Source: Saprospiraceae bacterium
GTDB taxonomy: Bacteria; Bacteroidota; Bacteroidia; Chitinophagales; Saprospiraceae
Direction of reading: 5' to 3'
Length of the DNA stretch: 64,000 bases
Assembly (NCBI GenBank): GCA_026986005.1
Contig: JALSPK010000174.1
Span: 1-64,000, forward strand
The translations under genes and the position numbers were made by a program. Shown here piece after piece: positions 26,344 to 36,134 of the stretch. The notes beneath the pieces are model-generated. The model had not been told where the DNA came from, ran no database searches, and saw only the letters and a list, made by a program, of their open reading frames with translations. Every line of letters begins with the position of its first letter. The first letter of the stretch is position 1.

Positions 26344-27930
26344 ATGTCTATACCAAAGGAACCGCGGCAGTTGATGATCAATGTGATGTATCTAGTACTG
26401 ACTGCTCTCCTTGCTCTTAACGTTTCGGCTGCAGTGTTTAACGCATTTGAAATGGTGGATAAAAGTTTGAAAAGCGCAAGTGTTTCATTAGAAGATTCAA
26501 ACGCTAAACTGCCTGCTGCTATCGAAGAAGGAGCATTGAAAAAAGATGAATATAAAGTATATGCTGAAAGAGCTCCACTAGCTCGTCAGTATGCAAAAGA
26601 ATTTACAGATTATGTACAAGCTATCAGAGATGAACTGGTAGACGAATCAGGAAACAGAGACGGTAAAGTTGATGATGGTGATTATCTTGATATGAACGGA
26701 ATGAAGCAATTGATTGGAAAAAGAGATTACTCTGCTGTAACAAGAATAATGGTGGAAGAAGGAAAAGGGAATGAATTGGAAGAAAAAATATCAGAGTATA
26801 AACAAAAGTTTTTGTCTCTTATCAATGAAGATGAAAGACAAGGATTTGCAGCTAATATTCCATTGGAAATTGATAATGAAGCGTGGAAACACGATTTGAT
26901 GAAGAGAAAAAATTGGGCTGACTTTACATTTAACCACATGCCTTTGACTGCAACATTGCCTATATTTAGCAAATTTCAGAATGATGCTAAATCGGCTGAA
27001 GCTGCTGTTTTGAATTATTTGTTGGGTAAGGTTGGTACGACCAAGGAGATTATTATGGATAAGTATGCTGTTGTATCTTCACCTAGTAAAACCTATATCA
27101 TAAAAGGAGAGAAATTTGAGACAGAGTTGATGTTGAGTACCTATGCCTCTGATAAAGTAAATACTGGGCTTTCTATTGCTGTAAATGGAAGAAATGTCCC
27201 ATTAAAAGATGGGGTTGCTAAGTTTGTTACCACTGGTACTACACTTGGTAAAAAAGTATACAATGTTGTTGCTACTCTTACTAATCCGACCACCCATGAG
27301 GTAAGTAAGTATTCTAAAAAATTCGAGTATGAAGTAGGTGAAAGGTCTGTAGCGATTTCTGCGATAAAGATGAATGTATTTTATATTGGAGTTAATAATC
27401 CGGTTGAAGTATCTGCTTCGGGTATATCAAGTAATAAAATGACTGTAGGTATGACAGGTGGTGGTGGTACTATTAGCAAGAATGCCGATGGTACATACAA
27501 TGTAAAAGTAACCCGTCCTACAAAGAAAGGAGAATTTGCCTATGTGACAGTTAGTGCCCCGGGTATTGAGACTTCTAAAAAAGCATTTAGAGTAAAAAGA
27601 ATACCTACTCCTACCGTTAAGTTGGGTAGATCATTAGGTGGTGGTATCAATAATGGCGAGTTTAAAGTAAACAGAGGCCTAATTCCATTTTTGGAAGGAT
27701 TTGATTTTGATGCAAGATGTAATGTTGTTGGGTTTAGAATGGTCTATGCACCTAAGAGAAATGATCCTAGGGTTGCTAAAAATAGAGGAGGAAAGTTTGG
27801 AGCGGAAACCATGGCATTAGTTAATAAAGCAAAACCTGGAGATAGATATTTCTTTGAAGAAGTAAAATGTAAATGTCCCGGTGACAAGTATGCACGTGAA
27901 GTGAATACATTGTCTTTCTTGATAAAATAA
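26344..27930 (+). CDS. gldM: T9SS motor/periplasmic shaft protein GldM
   Basis: GldM crosses the inner membrane once and spans the periplasm to touch the GldKN ring, passing motor energy outward. The 528-residue protein has the family start (Pro-Lys-Glu-Pro-Arg-Gln-Leu-Met-Ile-Asn-Met-like), an N-terminal membrane helix (about 14-32), and several periplasmic domains, the last ones beta-rich with a Cys-Lys-Cys near the end. It sits between gldL and gldN as usual. Confidence 0.95.
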   Translation: MSIPKEPRQLMINVMYLVLTALLALNVSAAVFNAFEMVDKSLKSASVSLEDSNAKLPAAIEEGALKKDEYKVYAERAPLARQYAKEFTDYVQAIRDELVDESGNRDGKVDDGDYLDMNGMKQLIGKRDYSAVTRIMVEEGKGNELEEKISEYKQKFLSLINEDERQGFAANIPLEIDNEAWKHDLMKRKNWADFTFNHMPLTATLPIFSKFQNDAKSAEAAVLNYLLGKVGTTKEIIMDKYAVVSSPSKTYIIKGEKFETELMLSTYASDKVNTGLSIAVNGRNVPLKDGVAKFVTTGTTLGKKVYNVVATLTNPTTHEVSKYSKKFEYEVGERSVAISAIKMNVFYIGVNNPVEVSASGISSNKMTVGMTGGGGTISKNADGTYNVKVTRPTKKGEFAYVTVSAPGIETSKKAFRVKRIPTPTVKLGRSLGGGINNGEFKVNRGLIPFLEGFDFDARCNVVGFRMVYAPKRNDPRVAKNRGGKFGAETMALVNKAKPGDRYFFEEVKCKCPGDKYAREVNTLSFLIK

Positions 27931-27942
27931 TAAAATTGTATT

Positions 27943-28818
27943 ATGAAAATTATGTTCAAATTTTTAATCGCGCTTAGTCTTGTCTTTTTTGCAGTAAATA
28001 TGCAAGCACAAAAGAATGATGATGAAGTGACAGAATCAAGTACTCCTGATGATACTAAGTATCTTGACGATATAGTTGAGAGAACATTGACTTTGGAGTC
28101 TAAGGTACTCCCTTATGAATCATTGAGAGAATCGGATCTGCCTTGGTCAAAAAAGGTATGGAGAATTATAGAAACTAGAGAAAAGGTTAATATACCTTTT
28201 AGAAATCCCGTGAGAGCATTTTTTACTATTTTGGTAGATAAAATCAATGAAGGTAAGATTGCAGCTTTCAAAGACGATATGTTCAAAGAGCGAATGTCAC
28301 AAGAAGATGTCAGGGGTGAGATTTTCAGAATAGATTCAGTACCATTTTATGATCCTGAGACTTATGAAGAAACCATTAAAATTACAGAAAGTGAAATTAA
28401 TCCTGAGGATATAAAAAGATTTAGGATTAAAGAAGTATGGTACTTTGATAAGGAAGCATCTGTATTTAAAGTTAGAATACTAGGTATTTCTCCTTTGCGA
28501 GAGGTTATGGATGATGCAACAGGTGAATTGAAGTATGAGATGCCTTTGTTTTGGGTGTATTATCCTGAATTGAGAGAGTATTTGTCAAGTGAGGCAGTGC
28601 CTAGTGATTACAATGACAGTTATCCAATGACCTGGTATGATTTATTTGAGAATAGAATGTTTTCAAGTTATATTATGAAGATCAACAATGTTCTTGATTT
28701 AAGAATTGAGCATAACTTTGATCAAAATAGTGATACATACCACATGGATATTCTGCTTGAATCGGAGAGAATAAAAGAAGAATTATTTAATTTTGAACAT
28801 GATTTATGGAGCTACTAG
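27943..28818 (+). CDS. gldN: T9SS ring protein GldN/PorN
   Basis: GldN is the periplasmic partner of GldK in the T9SS ring. The 291-residue protein has a signal peptide ending Met-Gln-Ala-Gln (about 1-23) and the GldN family body with Trp-Ser-Lys-Lys-Val-Trp-Arg, Phe-Arg-Asn-Pro and Glu-Val-Trp-Tyr-Phe-Asp segments. It starts 12 bp after gldM. A strong terminator at 28839 closes the operon. Confidence 0.95.
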   Translation: MKIMFKFLIALSLVFFAVNMQAQKNDDEVTESSTPDDTKYLDDIVERTLTLESKVLPYESLRESDLPWSKKVWRIIETREKVNIPFRNPVRAFFTILVDKINEGKIAAFKDDMFKERMSQEDVRGEIFRIDSVPFYDPETYEETIKITESEINPEDIKRFRIKEVWYFDKEASVFKVRILGISPLREVMDDATGELKYEMPLFWVYYPELREYLSSEAVPSDYNDSYPMTWYDLFENRMFSSYIMKINNVLDLRIEHNFDQNSDTYHMDILLESERIKEELFNFEHDLWSY

Positions 28819-28838
28819 TTTTAGTATAAATAGTATAT

Positions 28839-28876
28839 AATGCTGTCTTGGTTGATGCCTAGACAGCATTTTTTTT
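28839..28876 (+). terminator. rho-independent terminator of gldKLMN
   Basis: A perfect 10-pair stem (28839-28848 with 28861-28870) with a 12-base loop is followed by a run of T. It lies 20 bp after the gldN stop and just before panC. Confidence 0.88.
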
Positions 28877-28891
28877 ACCTAAATATTAATT

Positions 28892-29734
28892 ATGCAAGTA
28901 TTTGTAACAGAAAAAGCATTAAAAAACAGAATTTCTTTTCTTAAAAAAAAAGGATTAAGTATTGGATTTGTACCTACGATGGGAGCATTGCATGCCGGAC
29001 ATATGCAATTGATTAAAGCTTCCAAGAGAAAGTGTGATATAACGGTTTGTAGTGTATTTGTCAATCCCACACAGTTCAATAATAAAGAGGATCTCATTAA
29101 ATATCCAAGAACAATTGAAAAGGATAAACAGATGCTAAAAGAAAATGATGTGGATATTGTATTTTTTCCAACAAAAGAGGTCATTTATCCGGAAGGTATG
29201 GATTTGAATGTAGATATTGATTTGGAAGGACTTGATGAGTTATGGGAGGGAGAATTTCGACCTGGGCATTTCAAAGGGGTCGTGCAGGTAGTTAAAAGAT
29301 TGTTGGATTTGGTATCTCCTGAGTACTTGTTTATGGGACAAAAAGATTTTCAACAATTTACAATTGTAAATATGATGTTGAAGAAAATGCAGATTGATAC
29401 AGAGTTAGTAGTAGTCCCTATTCACCGGGAAAAATCGGGGCTTGCCATGAGTTCTCGCAATGTTAGATTGACAGTTGAGTACAGGAGAAAAGCGTTGGTA
29501 TTAAGTAGAATGTTGAAATATGTAAAAAATAATTATAGCTTTGAAAATATCAATTCATTGGAAGATTATGTATTGAAGCAAATAAAAAAAGAAGGGTTGA
29601 GGCCTGAATATTTTAAGATTGTGGAAGGTAAATATCTTAAAGAAGTATCATCGGTTAATGAAGACTCAGTAATTGCGATTGTGGCAGCATGGGCAGGGAA
29701 GATTAGATTGATAGATAACATTATTATTAAATAA
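28892..29734 (+). CDS. panC: pantothenate synthetase
   Basis: PanC joins pantoate and beta-alanine with ATP to make pantothenate, the precursor of coenzyme A. The 280-residue protein has Pro-Thr-Met-Gly-Ala-Leu-His-Ala-Gly-His (HIGH-like motif), the Phe-Val-Asn-Pro-Thr-Gln-Phe motif, Gly-Gln-Lys-Asp-Phe-Gln and the Ser-Gly-Leu-Ala-Met-Ser-Ser-Arg-Asn loop. Length is normal. It starts 15 bp after the gld terminator. Confidence 0.96.
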   Translation: MQVFVTEKALKNRISFLKKKGLSIGFVPTMGALHAGHMQLIKASKRKCDITVCSVFVNPTQFNNKEDLIKYPRTIEKDKQMLKENDVDIVFFPTKEVIYPEGMDLNVDIDLEGLDELWEGEFRPGHFKGVVQVVKRLLDLVSPEYLFMGQKDFQQFTIVNMMLKKMQIDTELVVVPIHREKSGLAMSSRNVRLTVEYRRKALVLSRMLKYVKNNYSFENINSLEDYVLKQIKKEGLRPEYFKIVEGKYLKEVSSVNEDSVIAIVAAWAGKIRLIDNIIIK

Positions 29735-29807
29735 CTTTGAAATAATTTACATATATTATGTTTTATTGTCATATATAATATGTACATTTGCATAAAAGTT
29801 TGCTTTT

Positions 29808-32558
29808 GTGTTTAAAAAGATAATTCGAAATAAATTAATTTATATTATAGCGGGATTAATTATTTCCTCACTGTTTGCACACTGGGGTTTTCTCTCTGAT
29901 TTGTTTGTTTTTAGTTCGGTAAGACGAGGTACATACGGTTTTATTTCTCCCTTATCTATCAGTTTTGCGATATTGTCAATTGATAGTATAATACTCAGCT
30001 TTTTGTCTAAAACTAGGAGGTTTGATGGTTTTAGCTGTTTTAAATCTGAGATAATTTGCGCAATCTGTCGGTATTTTTTGATTTTTGGTAGTGGGATTAT
30101 CACCATATTTATTATAAGGCATCTTTATATTTTTCTTGGATTGGATTTTAAGGTTGATGCTTTGTTTGAGATTAGATATAAAGAGATTTACTGGTTTTTA
30201 TTATTTATTAATATATTTATTGGTTTTTTGCTTTTTTCTCTTTTAAATTATAGGCGTATTTCCCTTTTGTTTTTATCATTGAGAGAAAAGATGATAATTG
30301 TGTTTGGTATAATTTTAGTACTCGTAATTGTATCTCTACTTTTTAGTGTGGTCCTATTTTTAATTCCATTGTTGCTTTCCTTTCTTATATATATATTTGT
30401 TTTGGATATTTACATGGATAGGAAAATGCTAAATTCAACTTGGGTTTTTACTTTTATGATTATTATTGCAGGATTTACTGCTTTGATACTTTTTTCCGGA
30501 TATTCAGAAGTAAGGCAGAAAAGTAGAGTTGATATATTGAAAAGATCATTGTTTTATCCTGATAAGAAAATAGAAGAATTTGTAATTGGAAAAGGATTAG
30601 GAAATGTGGATAATGATAGTTTTTATATTGTTCAAGATACCGTAGTCAAGAGTTATTTTTTGGAGCAGATAAATGATGGATTTTATAATATTTCAAACAC
30701 ACTGTACTTTAATCCTAGATTAGGTGATTATATATATTTATTGGGAAAATTTAGTCCAAAGTCTAATTATATAATTAGGCATTTATACAATAGGAAGCCG
30801 GACATGGGAATAAAAAGTATTATTTTTATTGGTGATAGGGTTTTATCAAATAACACTTTTTATAATACTATACCTATTGATGAAGATATCTCTAAAGATT
30901 ATACTAAATTGAAAGAATATTTTGTTGATGGTTTGTCTTATTTGAAATATCAAGTCGATAATGATATTACGGTTATCCATATTGAAAAAGTCCCCGGAAT
31001 ACTAATTCCGTTTTCATTGTTTTCAATGCTTTTCGTCTTGACCGGTATTTTTTTATTTTTTGTATCAGTGATAAATTCAAGGTTTCACTTTCTACCGGAA
31101 ATTGTTAAAATCTCATTTGATGGTATTGTTTATCTTCGGGACAAAATTCAGGTAAGTATTATTGGGTTGGTAGTGGTTTCATTTTTTATACTGGGAATGA
31201 TTACATTTTATTATATCATAAATTTTTCAGAAAATAATCATAGAAAAGCTGCAATCGAGTATACAAATAATTTTTTAGATAAAACTAAGCTCAAGAGTTT
31301 ATCAAATATTGATATTGCGACAGAGCTTTTTGAAGTGAATAGGGTTAATAAGGCAAAATTTTATTTATATGATAGTGTGGGCAACTTGGTTCAGGACAAA
31401 CGTAATAAGTTTAATTCCGATAAAAGTATACCTTGGAAAAGAATAGATAAAGATGTTTTCAGAATGGCACGGAAGGGTAATCATTTGATTAAAGAGGATA
31501 GGATCTTACTTTCGATATTTCCTTTATTAAATAATAGAAAAAGCTTTGTAGTAGGATATTTTATCGATCGAAATTCGGTGCTTGAAGCCTCAGCAATCCT
31601 TTCAAATTTCTTAAATGTGTATGTTTTATTATTTTTGATTGCTGGGGCAATAGCAATTGCACTTGCTAATTCAATATCAAGACCGATTGATATACTGGGA
31701 GAAAAACTTGAGATTTTGAATTTAAGTAAAAATAATGAATTGTTGAAATGGGATACACAGGACGAAATTGGAAAATTGATTTCTATTTATAATAGGACTG
31801 TAAAAAAACTAGAGGAGAGTGCAAAAATAATAACCAAGATAGAGAGGGATTCAGCCTGGAGAGAAATGGCGAAACAAGTTGCACATGAAATCAAGAATCC
31901 GCTTACGCCTTTGAAACTTAATATACAATATATGCAGGGAGTTGTTTCGCGGACACCGGAGCGTGCAGCTGATATGGTAAAGCAATTAGCACCCGGATTG
32001 CTAGAACAGATAAATAACCTTGACAAAATAGCTTCTGAATTTGCTGACTTTGCAAAGATGCCTAGTGCCAGCAACGAGAAAGTAAAACTAAATGAAATAG
32101 TAAAAGCAGTACATGATTTTTTTAGAAAAAGGGAGGATTTGGATATTCAACTTTATGTGCCAATAAATGATCTGATAGTTTTTGCTGATAAAAACCATTT
32201 AGTAAGTATTCTTAATAATATTTTGAAAAATGCAATTCAAGCTATTCCAACAGAAAAAGAGGGCAAGATAGTCATTGAGTTATATAAAAATAACAATGAA
32301 GCAATTGTTAAGATTACTGATAATGGTATCGGAATACCGGAAGAAATGATTTCAAAAGTTTTTTCACCCAATTTTACTACTAAAAATTCCGGTACGGGAT
32401 TGGGATTAGCTATTTCTACCAATATGATACAGGCATTTAATGGTAAAATTTATTTTGAAACAGAAGTTGGCAAAGGAACATCTTTTTTTGTCGAAATTCC
32501 TTTGATGAGGATACAGGACAATTACCCTGAACAAAAACGTGTTTTGTTGGACGATTAG
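29808..32558 (+). CDS. NtrY-like membrane sensor histidine kinase
   Basis: The 916-residue protein starts with GTG. It has several N-terminal membrane helices in the first 230 residues, a periplasmic or linker region, more helices near 400-480, a sensor loop, a HAMP-like linker (about 620-680), a HisKA domain with phospho-His693 (Ala-His-Glu-Ile-Lys-Asn-Pro-Leu-Thr-Pro-Leu), and an ATPase domain with Asn-Ala, Asp-Asn-Gly-Ile-Gly-Ile-Pro and Gly-Thr-Gly-Leu-Gly-Leu boxes. The HisKA sequence is of the NtrY/NtrB type. No response regulator is beside it, so its partner and signal are unknown. Confidence 0.88.
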   Translation: MFKKIIRNKLIYIIAGLIISSLFAHWGFLSDLFVFSSVRRGTYGFISPLSISFAILSIDSIILSFLSKTRRFDGFSCFKSEIICAICRYFLIFGSGIITIFIIRHLYIFLGLDFKVDALFEIRYKEIYWFLLFINIFIGFLLFSLLNYRRISLLFLSLREKMIIVFGIILVLVIVSLLFSVVLFLIPLLLSFLIYIFVLDIYMDRKMLNSTWVFTFMIIIAGFTALILFSGYSEVRQKSRVDILKRSLFYPDKKIEEFVIGKGLGNVDNDSFYIVQDTVVKSYFLEQINDGFYNISNTLYFNPRLGDYIYLLGKFSPKSNYIIRHLYNRKPDMGIKSIIFIGDRVLSNNTFYNTIPIDEDISKDYTKLKEYFVDGLSYLKYQVDNDITVIHIEKVPGILIPFSLFSMLFVLTGIFLFFVSVINSRFHFLPEIVKISFDGIVYLRDKIQVSIIGLVVVSFFILGMITFYYIINFSENNHRKAAIEYTNNFLDKTKLKSLSNIDIATELFEVNRVNKAKFYLYDSVGNLVQDKRNKFNSDKSIPWKRIDKDVFRMARKGNHLIKEDRILLSIFPLLNNRKSFVVGYFIDRNSVLEASAILSNFLNVYVLLFLIAGAIAIALANSISRPIDILGEKLEILNLSKNNELLKWDTQDEIGKLISIYNRTVKKLEESAKIITKIERDSAWREMAKQVAHEIKNPLTPLKLNIQYMQGVVSRTPERAADMVKQLAPGLLEQINNLDKIASEFADFAKMPSASNEKVKLNEIVKAVHDFFRKREDLDIQLYVPINDLIVFADKNHLVSILNNILKNAIQAIPTEKEGKIVIELYKNNNEAIVKITDNGIGIPEEMISKVFSPNFTTKNSGTGLGLAISTNMIQAFNGKIYFETEVGKGTSFFVEIPLMRIQDNYPEQKRVLLDD

Positions 32559-32583
32559 TATAGCGTGTTTTTGAAGATGCTGT

Positions 32584-34008
32584 TTATTTCCCTTTTCCTT
32601 TTAAAAGTACTAATAGAGTATATAATAGGATTTTAAAATCTAATGAGATAGACATGTTTTCAAGATAAAGGAGGTCAAACTTCATTCTTTGAAGCATTTC
32701 CTCCACAGTCGAAGCATATCCGTATTTGACTTGTCCCCATGAGGTAATGCCCGGTCTTACATTCAAAAGTCTTTTATAATGAGGAGCTTTCAATGCAATT
32801 TTATCTATAAAATATTTTCTTTCCGGTCTTGGACCTACCAAGGACATTTCACCAAGTATTACATTCCAGAATTGAGGCAATTCATCCAATCTGTATTTTC
32901 GCATTATAGCACCCCATTTGGTGACTCTTTCATCATTCTCATGAGACAGTTGTGGATCTCCTTTTTCAGCACCTACTATCATTGATCTAAATTTGATTAT
33001 ATCAAAAGGTTTACCTCTAAGCCCAATTCTTTCCTGACGGTAAAAAATTGGACCGGGGGAAGATAGTTTTACTCTAAGAATAATGAATAAATATACAGGT
33101 ATTAGTATAATTATTGCGACCAAACTTATTGAGAAATCAATTGCTCTTTTTAGCTTTCTTTCCCATTTTGGCATCAATTCTCTGTCTATTTCCAGCAAAA
33201 CAGCACCATAAACGTGGTTCATCTTCACATTACCCAAAAGAATATGATACATATCAGGGATGATTTTAATAAGTATATTATCTTCAAAATCAAAAAGGAT
33301 GTTAATAATTTGGTTCACTTTGGAGTGCTCTGAAGATTCAACGGCAATAATCACTTCTTCTATTTCTTGTTCCTCAATGATTTTGGCAATATCGTTGATC
33401 TTTCCAAGTTTTTCGAGATACACATTCAATTCATTTTTGCTTTTTCCGTTTGTATCAATGAAACCCACAAAATTATATCCTAATTTATATGGCATTGAAG
33501 TCAATTCTTCATAAAGTTTCAAACTGTTATTGTTGCCTCCGATTATCAAGGTTTTAAAACCTACCTCACCGGTTTTAATCTGCTTTTTGAAGTTTGTTAG
33601 GACTATTGTTCTTATCAGTGATGTGGTGAAGAAGTGTATAATAAATAATACAATAAACAATTGAAATGTACTGATATATCTCAGTACAAAATCATCTCCT
33701 AACAATACAAAAGTAATAATAGATGCACCCAAAGCCGAGAGCCAAAATGTCCTTCTAACTGTCGCAAATCTGGAAAATCTGTAGATGTCTTTGTACTTAT
33801 CAAGTATTCCGTAAAGCAATATCCAAAAAACAGGAATGCCTAGTATTCCTATATAAAACTTTTGGTCATGAAAAATTGAGTTAAAAGAGAAATGCTCTGT
33901 TTCAATATATTTTCTGAAAGCAAAGAAAAGAGCCCATGATATCGCAGCTGCGATCAAATCCCAGATTATGTATTTAATTTGTCCTTTTGTCTGTTGATCA
34001 ATTCTCAT
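32584..34008 (-). CDS. polyprenyl-phosphate sugar phosphotransferase (WcaJ-like)
   Basis: The enzyme is expected to move a sugar-phosphate from a UDP-sugar to undecaprenyl phosphate, the first step of a surface polysaccharide. The 474-residue protein has about four N-terminal membrane helices, a nucleotide-binding-like middle domain, a further helix near 290-310, and the bacterial sugar-transferase domain with Lys-Phe-Arg-Ser-Met, Arg-Leu-Asp-Glu-Leu-Pro-Gln-Phe-Trp-Asn and Gly-Pro-Arg-Pro-Glu. Its start overlaps the stop of the lipoprotein gene by 4 bp. Confidence 0.9.
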   Translation of the reverse strand: MRIDQQTKGQIKYIIWDLIAAAISWALFFAFRKYIETEHFSFNSIFHDQKFYIGILGIPVFWILLYGILDKYKDIYRFSRFATVRRTFWLSALGASIITFVLLGDDFVLRYISTFQLFIVLFIIHFFTTSLIRTIVLTNFKKQIKTGEVGFKTLIIGGNNNSLKLYEELTSMPYKLGYNFVGFIDTNGKSKNELNVYLEKLGKINDIAKIIEEQEIEEVIIAVESSEHSKVNQIINILFDFEDNILIKIIPDMYHILLGNVKMNHVYGAVLLEIDRELMPKWERKLKRAIDFSISLVAIIILIPVYLFIILRVKLSSPGPIFYRQERIGLRGKPFDIIKFRSMIVGAEKGDPQLSHENDERVTKWGAIMRKYRLDELPQFWNVILGEMSLVGPRPERKYFIDKIALKAPHYKRLLNVRPGITSWGQVKYGYASTVEEMLQRMKFDLLYLENMSISLDFKILLYTLLVLLKGKGK

Positions 34009-34886
34009 CTATTCAAGTATACCAGTTTAAGATTATCCAGAAAAACCTTTGATTTATCCATTTTTGTTGGGTTTGTTACTTTTAAGTACACTCTGTATGA
34101 TTCTAATTCAGCCCTTTTTATAGGGTAAGTTAGATCCAAATATAGTTTGTTCCAAGTGTCTTTCTTCTTTAGAATAATTATATCCTCTTTGTATTCATTT
34201 TGTAGCTTGTCTTTTCCTGATATTCCTATTACAAATTCAGTGTCACAAGTATAATCAGCCTCAAAAAAAATTTTGTTTCCTTCTGAAGGTAGATCATAAA
34301 AATCTTCTTTTGTTGTCACATTGATATAGTTGTTTTCAGTATCTAAAGCAATTAAGCCACATTTTTTTCCGTAAATAGCATTTTCTCCGGTGACTTTAAT
34401 TTGAGTATTCAAATTTCCATCAATATCTTTATTAAAAATATTTCCATTTTCAAAGCCCTCTGCAAAAACGAACTTGGCATAATCGTCGTACTTGAAGATA
34501 GCATTTATAGTATCTATTTCTCCTTGTTTTATTGATTTTGTCAAATCAACGCTGTTGTAAAGAAAATATATCTCAATATTATTTGTTTGTCCATTGCTCC
34601 TAATTCCTGCAAATATTTCGATTTTAATGTTGAAATAGTCTTCTGCAAGTATAGGTATTAGTTCATCCTTATTGAAGACTCCTATAGGTTTTTCATCTAC
34701 GTATACCCACAAATCAGTTATATCGTGCGAAGATTCGCCCTGTATATTGATATCTGTTGATAACCCGACAGAGTCAATATATATATATGCAGGAATTTCA
34801 GCTTCTCCGTTTTTTTCACAGGAATTGAAAATAATTGATTGCAATAAGATCAGTAATAATATTGAAATAGTTGAATAGGTTTTCAT
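34005..34886 (-). CDS. uncharacterised lipoprotein in a polysaccharide operon
   Basis: I do not recognise the family. The 293-residue protein has a lipoprotein signal ending Asn-Ser-Cys (Cys23) and a beta-rich body. The first half has a PEGA-like or Ig-like region that mentions no known motif; the second half (about 150-290) resembles a carbohydrate-binding-type jelly roll with Trp and Tyr strands near the end, which is inference. It overlaps both neighbours by 4 bp, so it is co-translated with an oxidoreductase and a sugar transferase. Confidence 0.75.
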   Translation of the reverse strand: MKTYSTISILLLILLQSIIFNSCEKNGEAEIPAYIYIDSVGLSTDINIQGESSHDITDLWVYVDEKPIGVFNKDELIPILAEDYFNIKIEIFAGIRSNGQTNNIEIYFLYNSVDLTKSIKQGEIDTINAIFKYDDYAKFVFAEGFENGNIFNKDIDGNLNTQIKVTGENAIYGKKCGLIALDTENNYINVTTKEDFYDLPSEGNKIFFEADYTCDTEFVIGISGKDKLQNEYKEDIIILKKKDTWNKLYLDLTYPIKRAELESYRVYLKVTNPTKMDKSKVFLDNLKLVYLNR

Positions 34887-35818
34887 CTGTTGTGTATTGT
34901 TTTAAGTATATCTTCTGCTAATTTTACTGTGTCATATCCGTCTTTGACACTTACTCTCGTCTTTGTATTATTAACAATAGAATAATAAAACCCATTTAAC
35001 TCATCAAATATTGAATTATTTGTATCTTTTTTTAAAATAATTTCATTATCAATAATCTTATTGTCCTTTTTCGGGCTATCGAGATACTCAATTATTTTTA
35101 TTTTCTTAGTTGCTAAGTCAAGTTCTATGAATCTTCTATCTGTCCATATTTTCATTGTTCTTTCAAGATACGGATGAATTATACTTGAGGTTAATGAGGC
35201 AGTAGTTCCATTTTCAAACAATATATTTGTAGTTGCAAATTCTAAATTAGTACCATATTTATTTATTCCGGATGCATTGATTGTTGCAACTTTGCCTTTA
35301 ATAAAATACAGGATAAGATCAATATCGTGTATCATAAGGTCAAATATTACCGATACATCAGTACCACGCGGATTGTAAGTAGAAAGTCGATTTGCTTCAA
35401 TATGGATAATCGTTTCATTTTCTAGTCCCAAATCTTGAGTCACCGGATTATATCTTTCAATATGTCCTACTTGTAGCTTGAGATTCGTACCTGAAACAAG
35501 CTGTAATATTTCTTTTGCCTGAGTCGTATCAAAGGTCATAGGTTTTTCAACAAACACATGTTTGCCCAAAGATAAAGCCTTCTTTATAAGTTGAAAATGT
35601 GAAGAAGTGGGTGTTGTTATATCAATAGCATCACAATCCAGCATCAATTTTGTTGGGTCTGAATAGCTTTTAACATTATATGTTTTTTCAATCTCTGCAG
35701 ATCTTTTCTCATCTGCATCAAAAAAACCTATTACATCAAATGGTGTATTTAATAGATTGTTGAGATGGAAATTTCCAAAGTATCCTGCCCCAAATAATCC
35801 AATTTTTATATCATTCAT
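34883..35818 (-). CDS. Gfo/Idh/MocA family oxidoreductase
   Basis: The 311-residue protein has an N-terminal Rossmann fold with Gly10-x-Gly-x-x-Gly15, the Val-Glu-Lys-Pro motif that carries the family's catalytic Lys, and a C-terminal alpha/beta domain. Family members oxidise or reduce sugars and sugar nucleotides with NAD(P). As the first gene of a three-gene minus-strand operon with a sugar phosphotransferase, it probably makes an activated sugar for a surface glycan; the exact substrate is unknown. Confidence 0.88.
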   Translation of the reverse strand: MNDIKIGLFGAGYFGNFHLNNLLNTPFDVIGFFDADEKRSAEIEKTYNVKSYSDPTKLMLDCDAIDITTPTSSHFQLIKKALSLGKHVFVEKPMTFDTTQAKEILQLVSGTNLKLQVGHIERYNPVTQDLGLENETIIHIEANRLSTYNPRGTDVSVIFDLMIHDIDLILYFIKGKVATINASGINKYGTNLEFATTNILFENGTTASLTSSIIHPYLERTMKIWTDRRFIELDLATKKIKIIEYLDSPKKDNKIIDNEIILKKDTNNSIFDELNGFYYSIVNNTKTRVSVKDGYDTVKLAEDILKTIHNR

Positions 35819-36134
35819 ATTATATCATTTTTCAAGAATGACAATATTATAAAAAAAATAAATTAATACCTATTAATATACTTTGTTTTTTTTGTTTTTA
35901 TAATTAATCTTAATGATCCATTGATTAGAGTCTACAATAAATCAAAGAAATATTTACTGTATTTTAGTTATGAAACCGATGGAACATATTGCTAAATAAA
36001 ATATGTCAAATCGTAATGTATTGTAAATCAGCACCGAAAATTATTTGTGTTATTTTTGGCATTCTATTTGTATATAAGAAGTTGAGAAACCATATTTTTA
36101 TTGGATTTTCATAAAACTTAACTTAATTTTTTAA
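35819..36134. other. divergent intergenic region
   Basis: This 316-bp gap separates the minus-strand oxidoreductase from the plus-strand LuxR-type regulator. It is very AT-rich and holds no coding frame I would support. An exact TAnnTTTG box (TATTTTTG, 36051-36058) could belong to the regulator's promoter, but no well-spaced upstream TTG is present. Confidence 0.4.
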
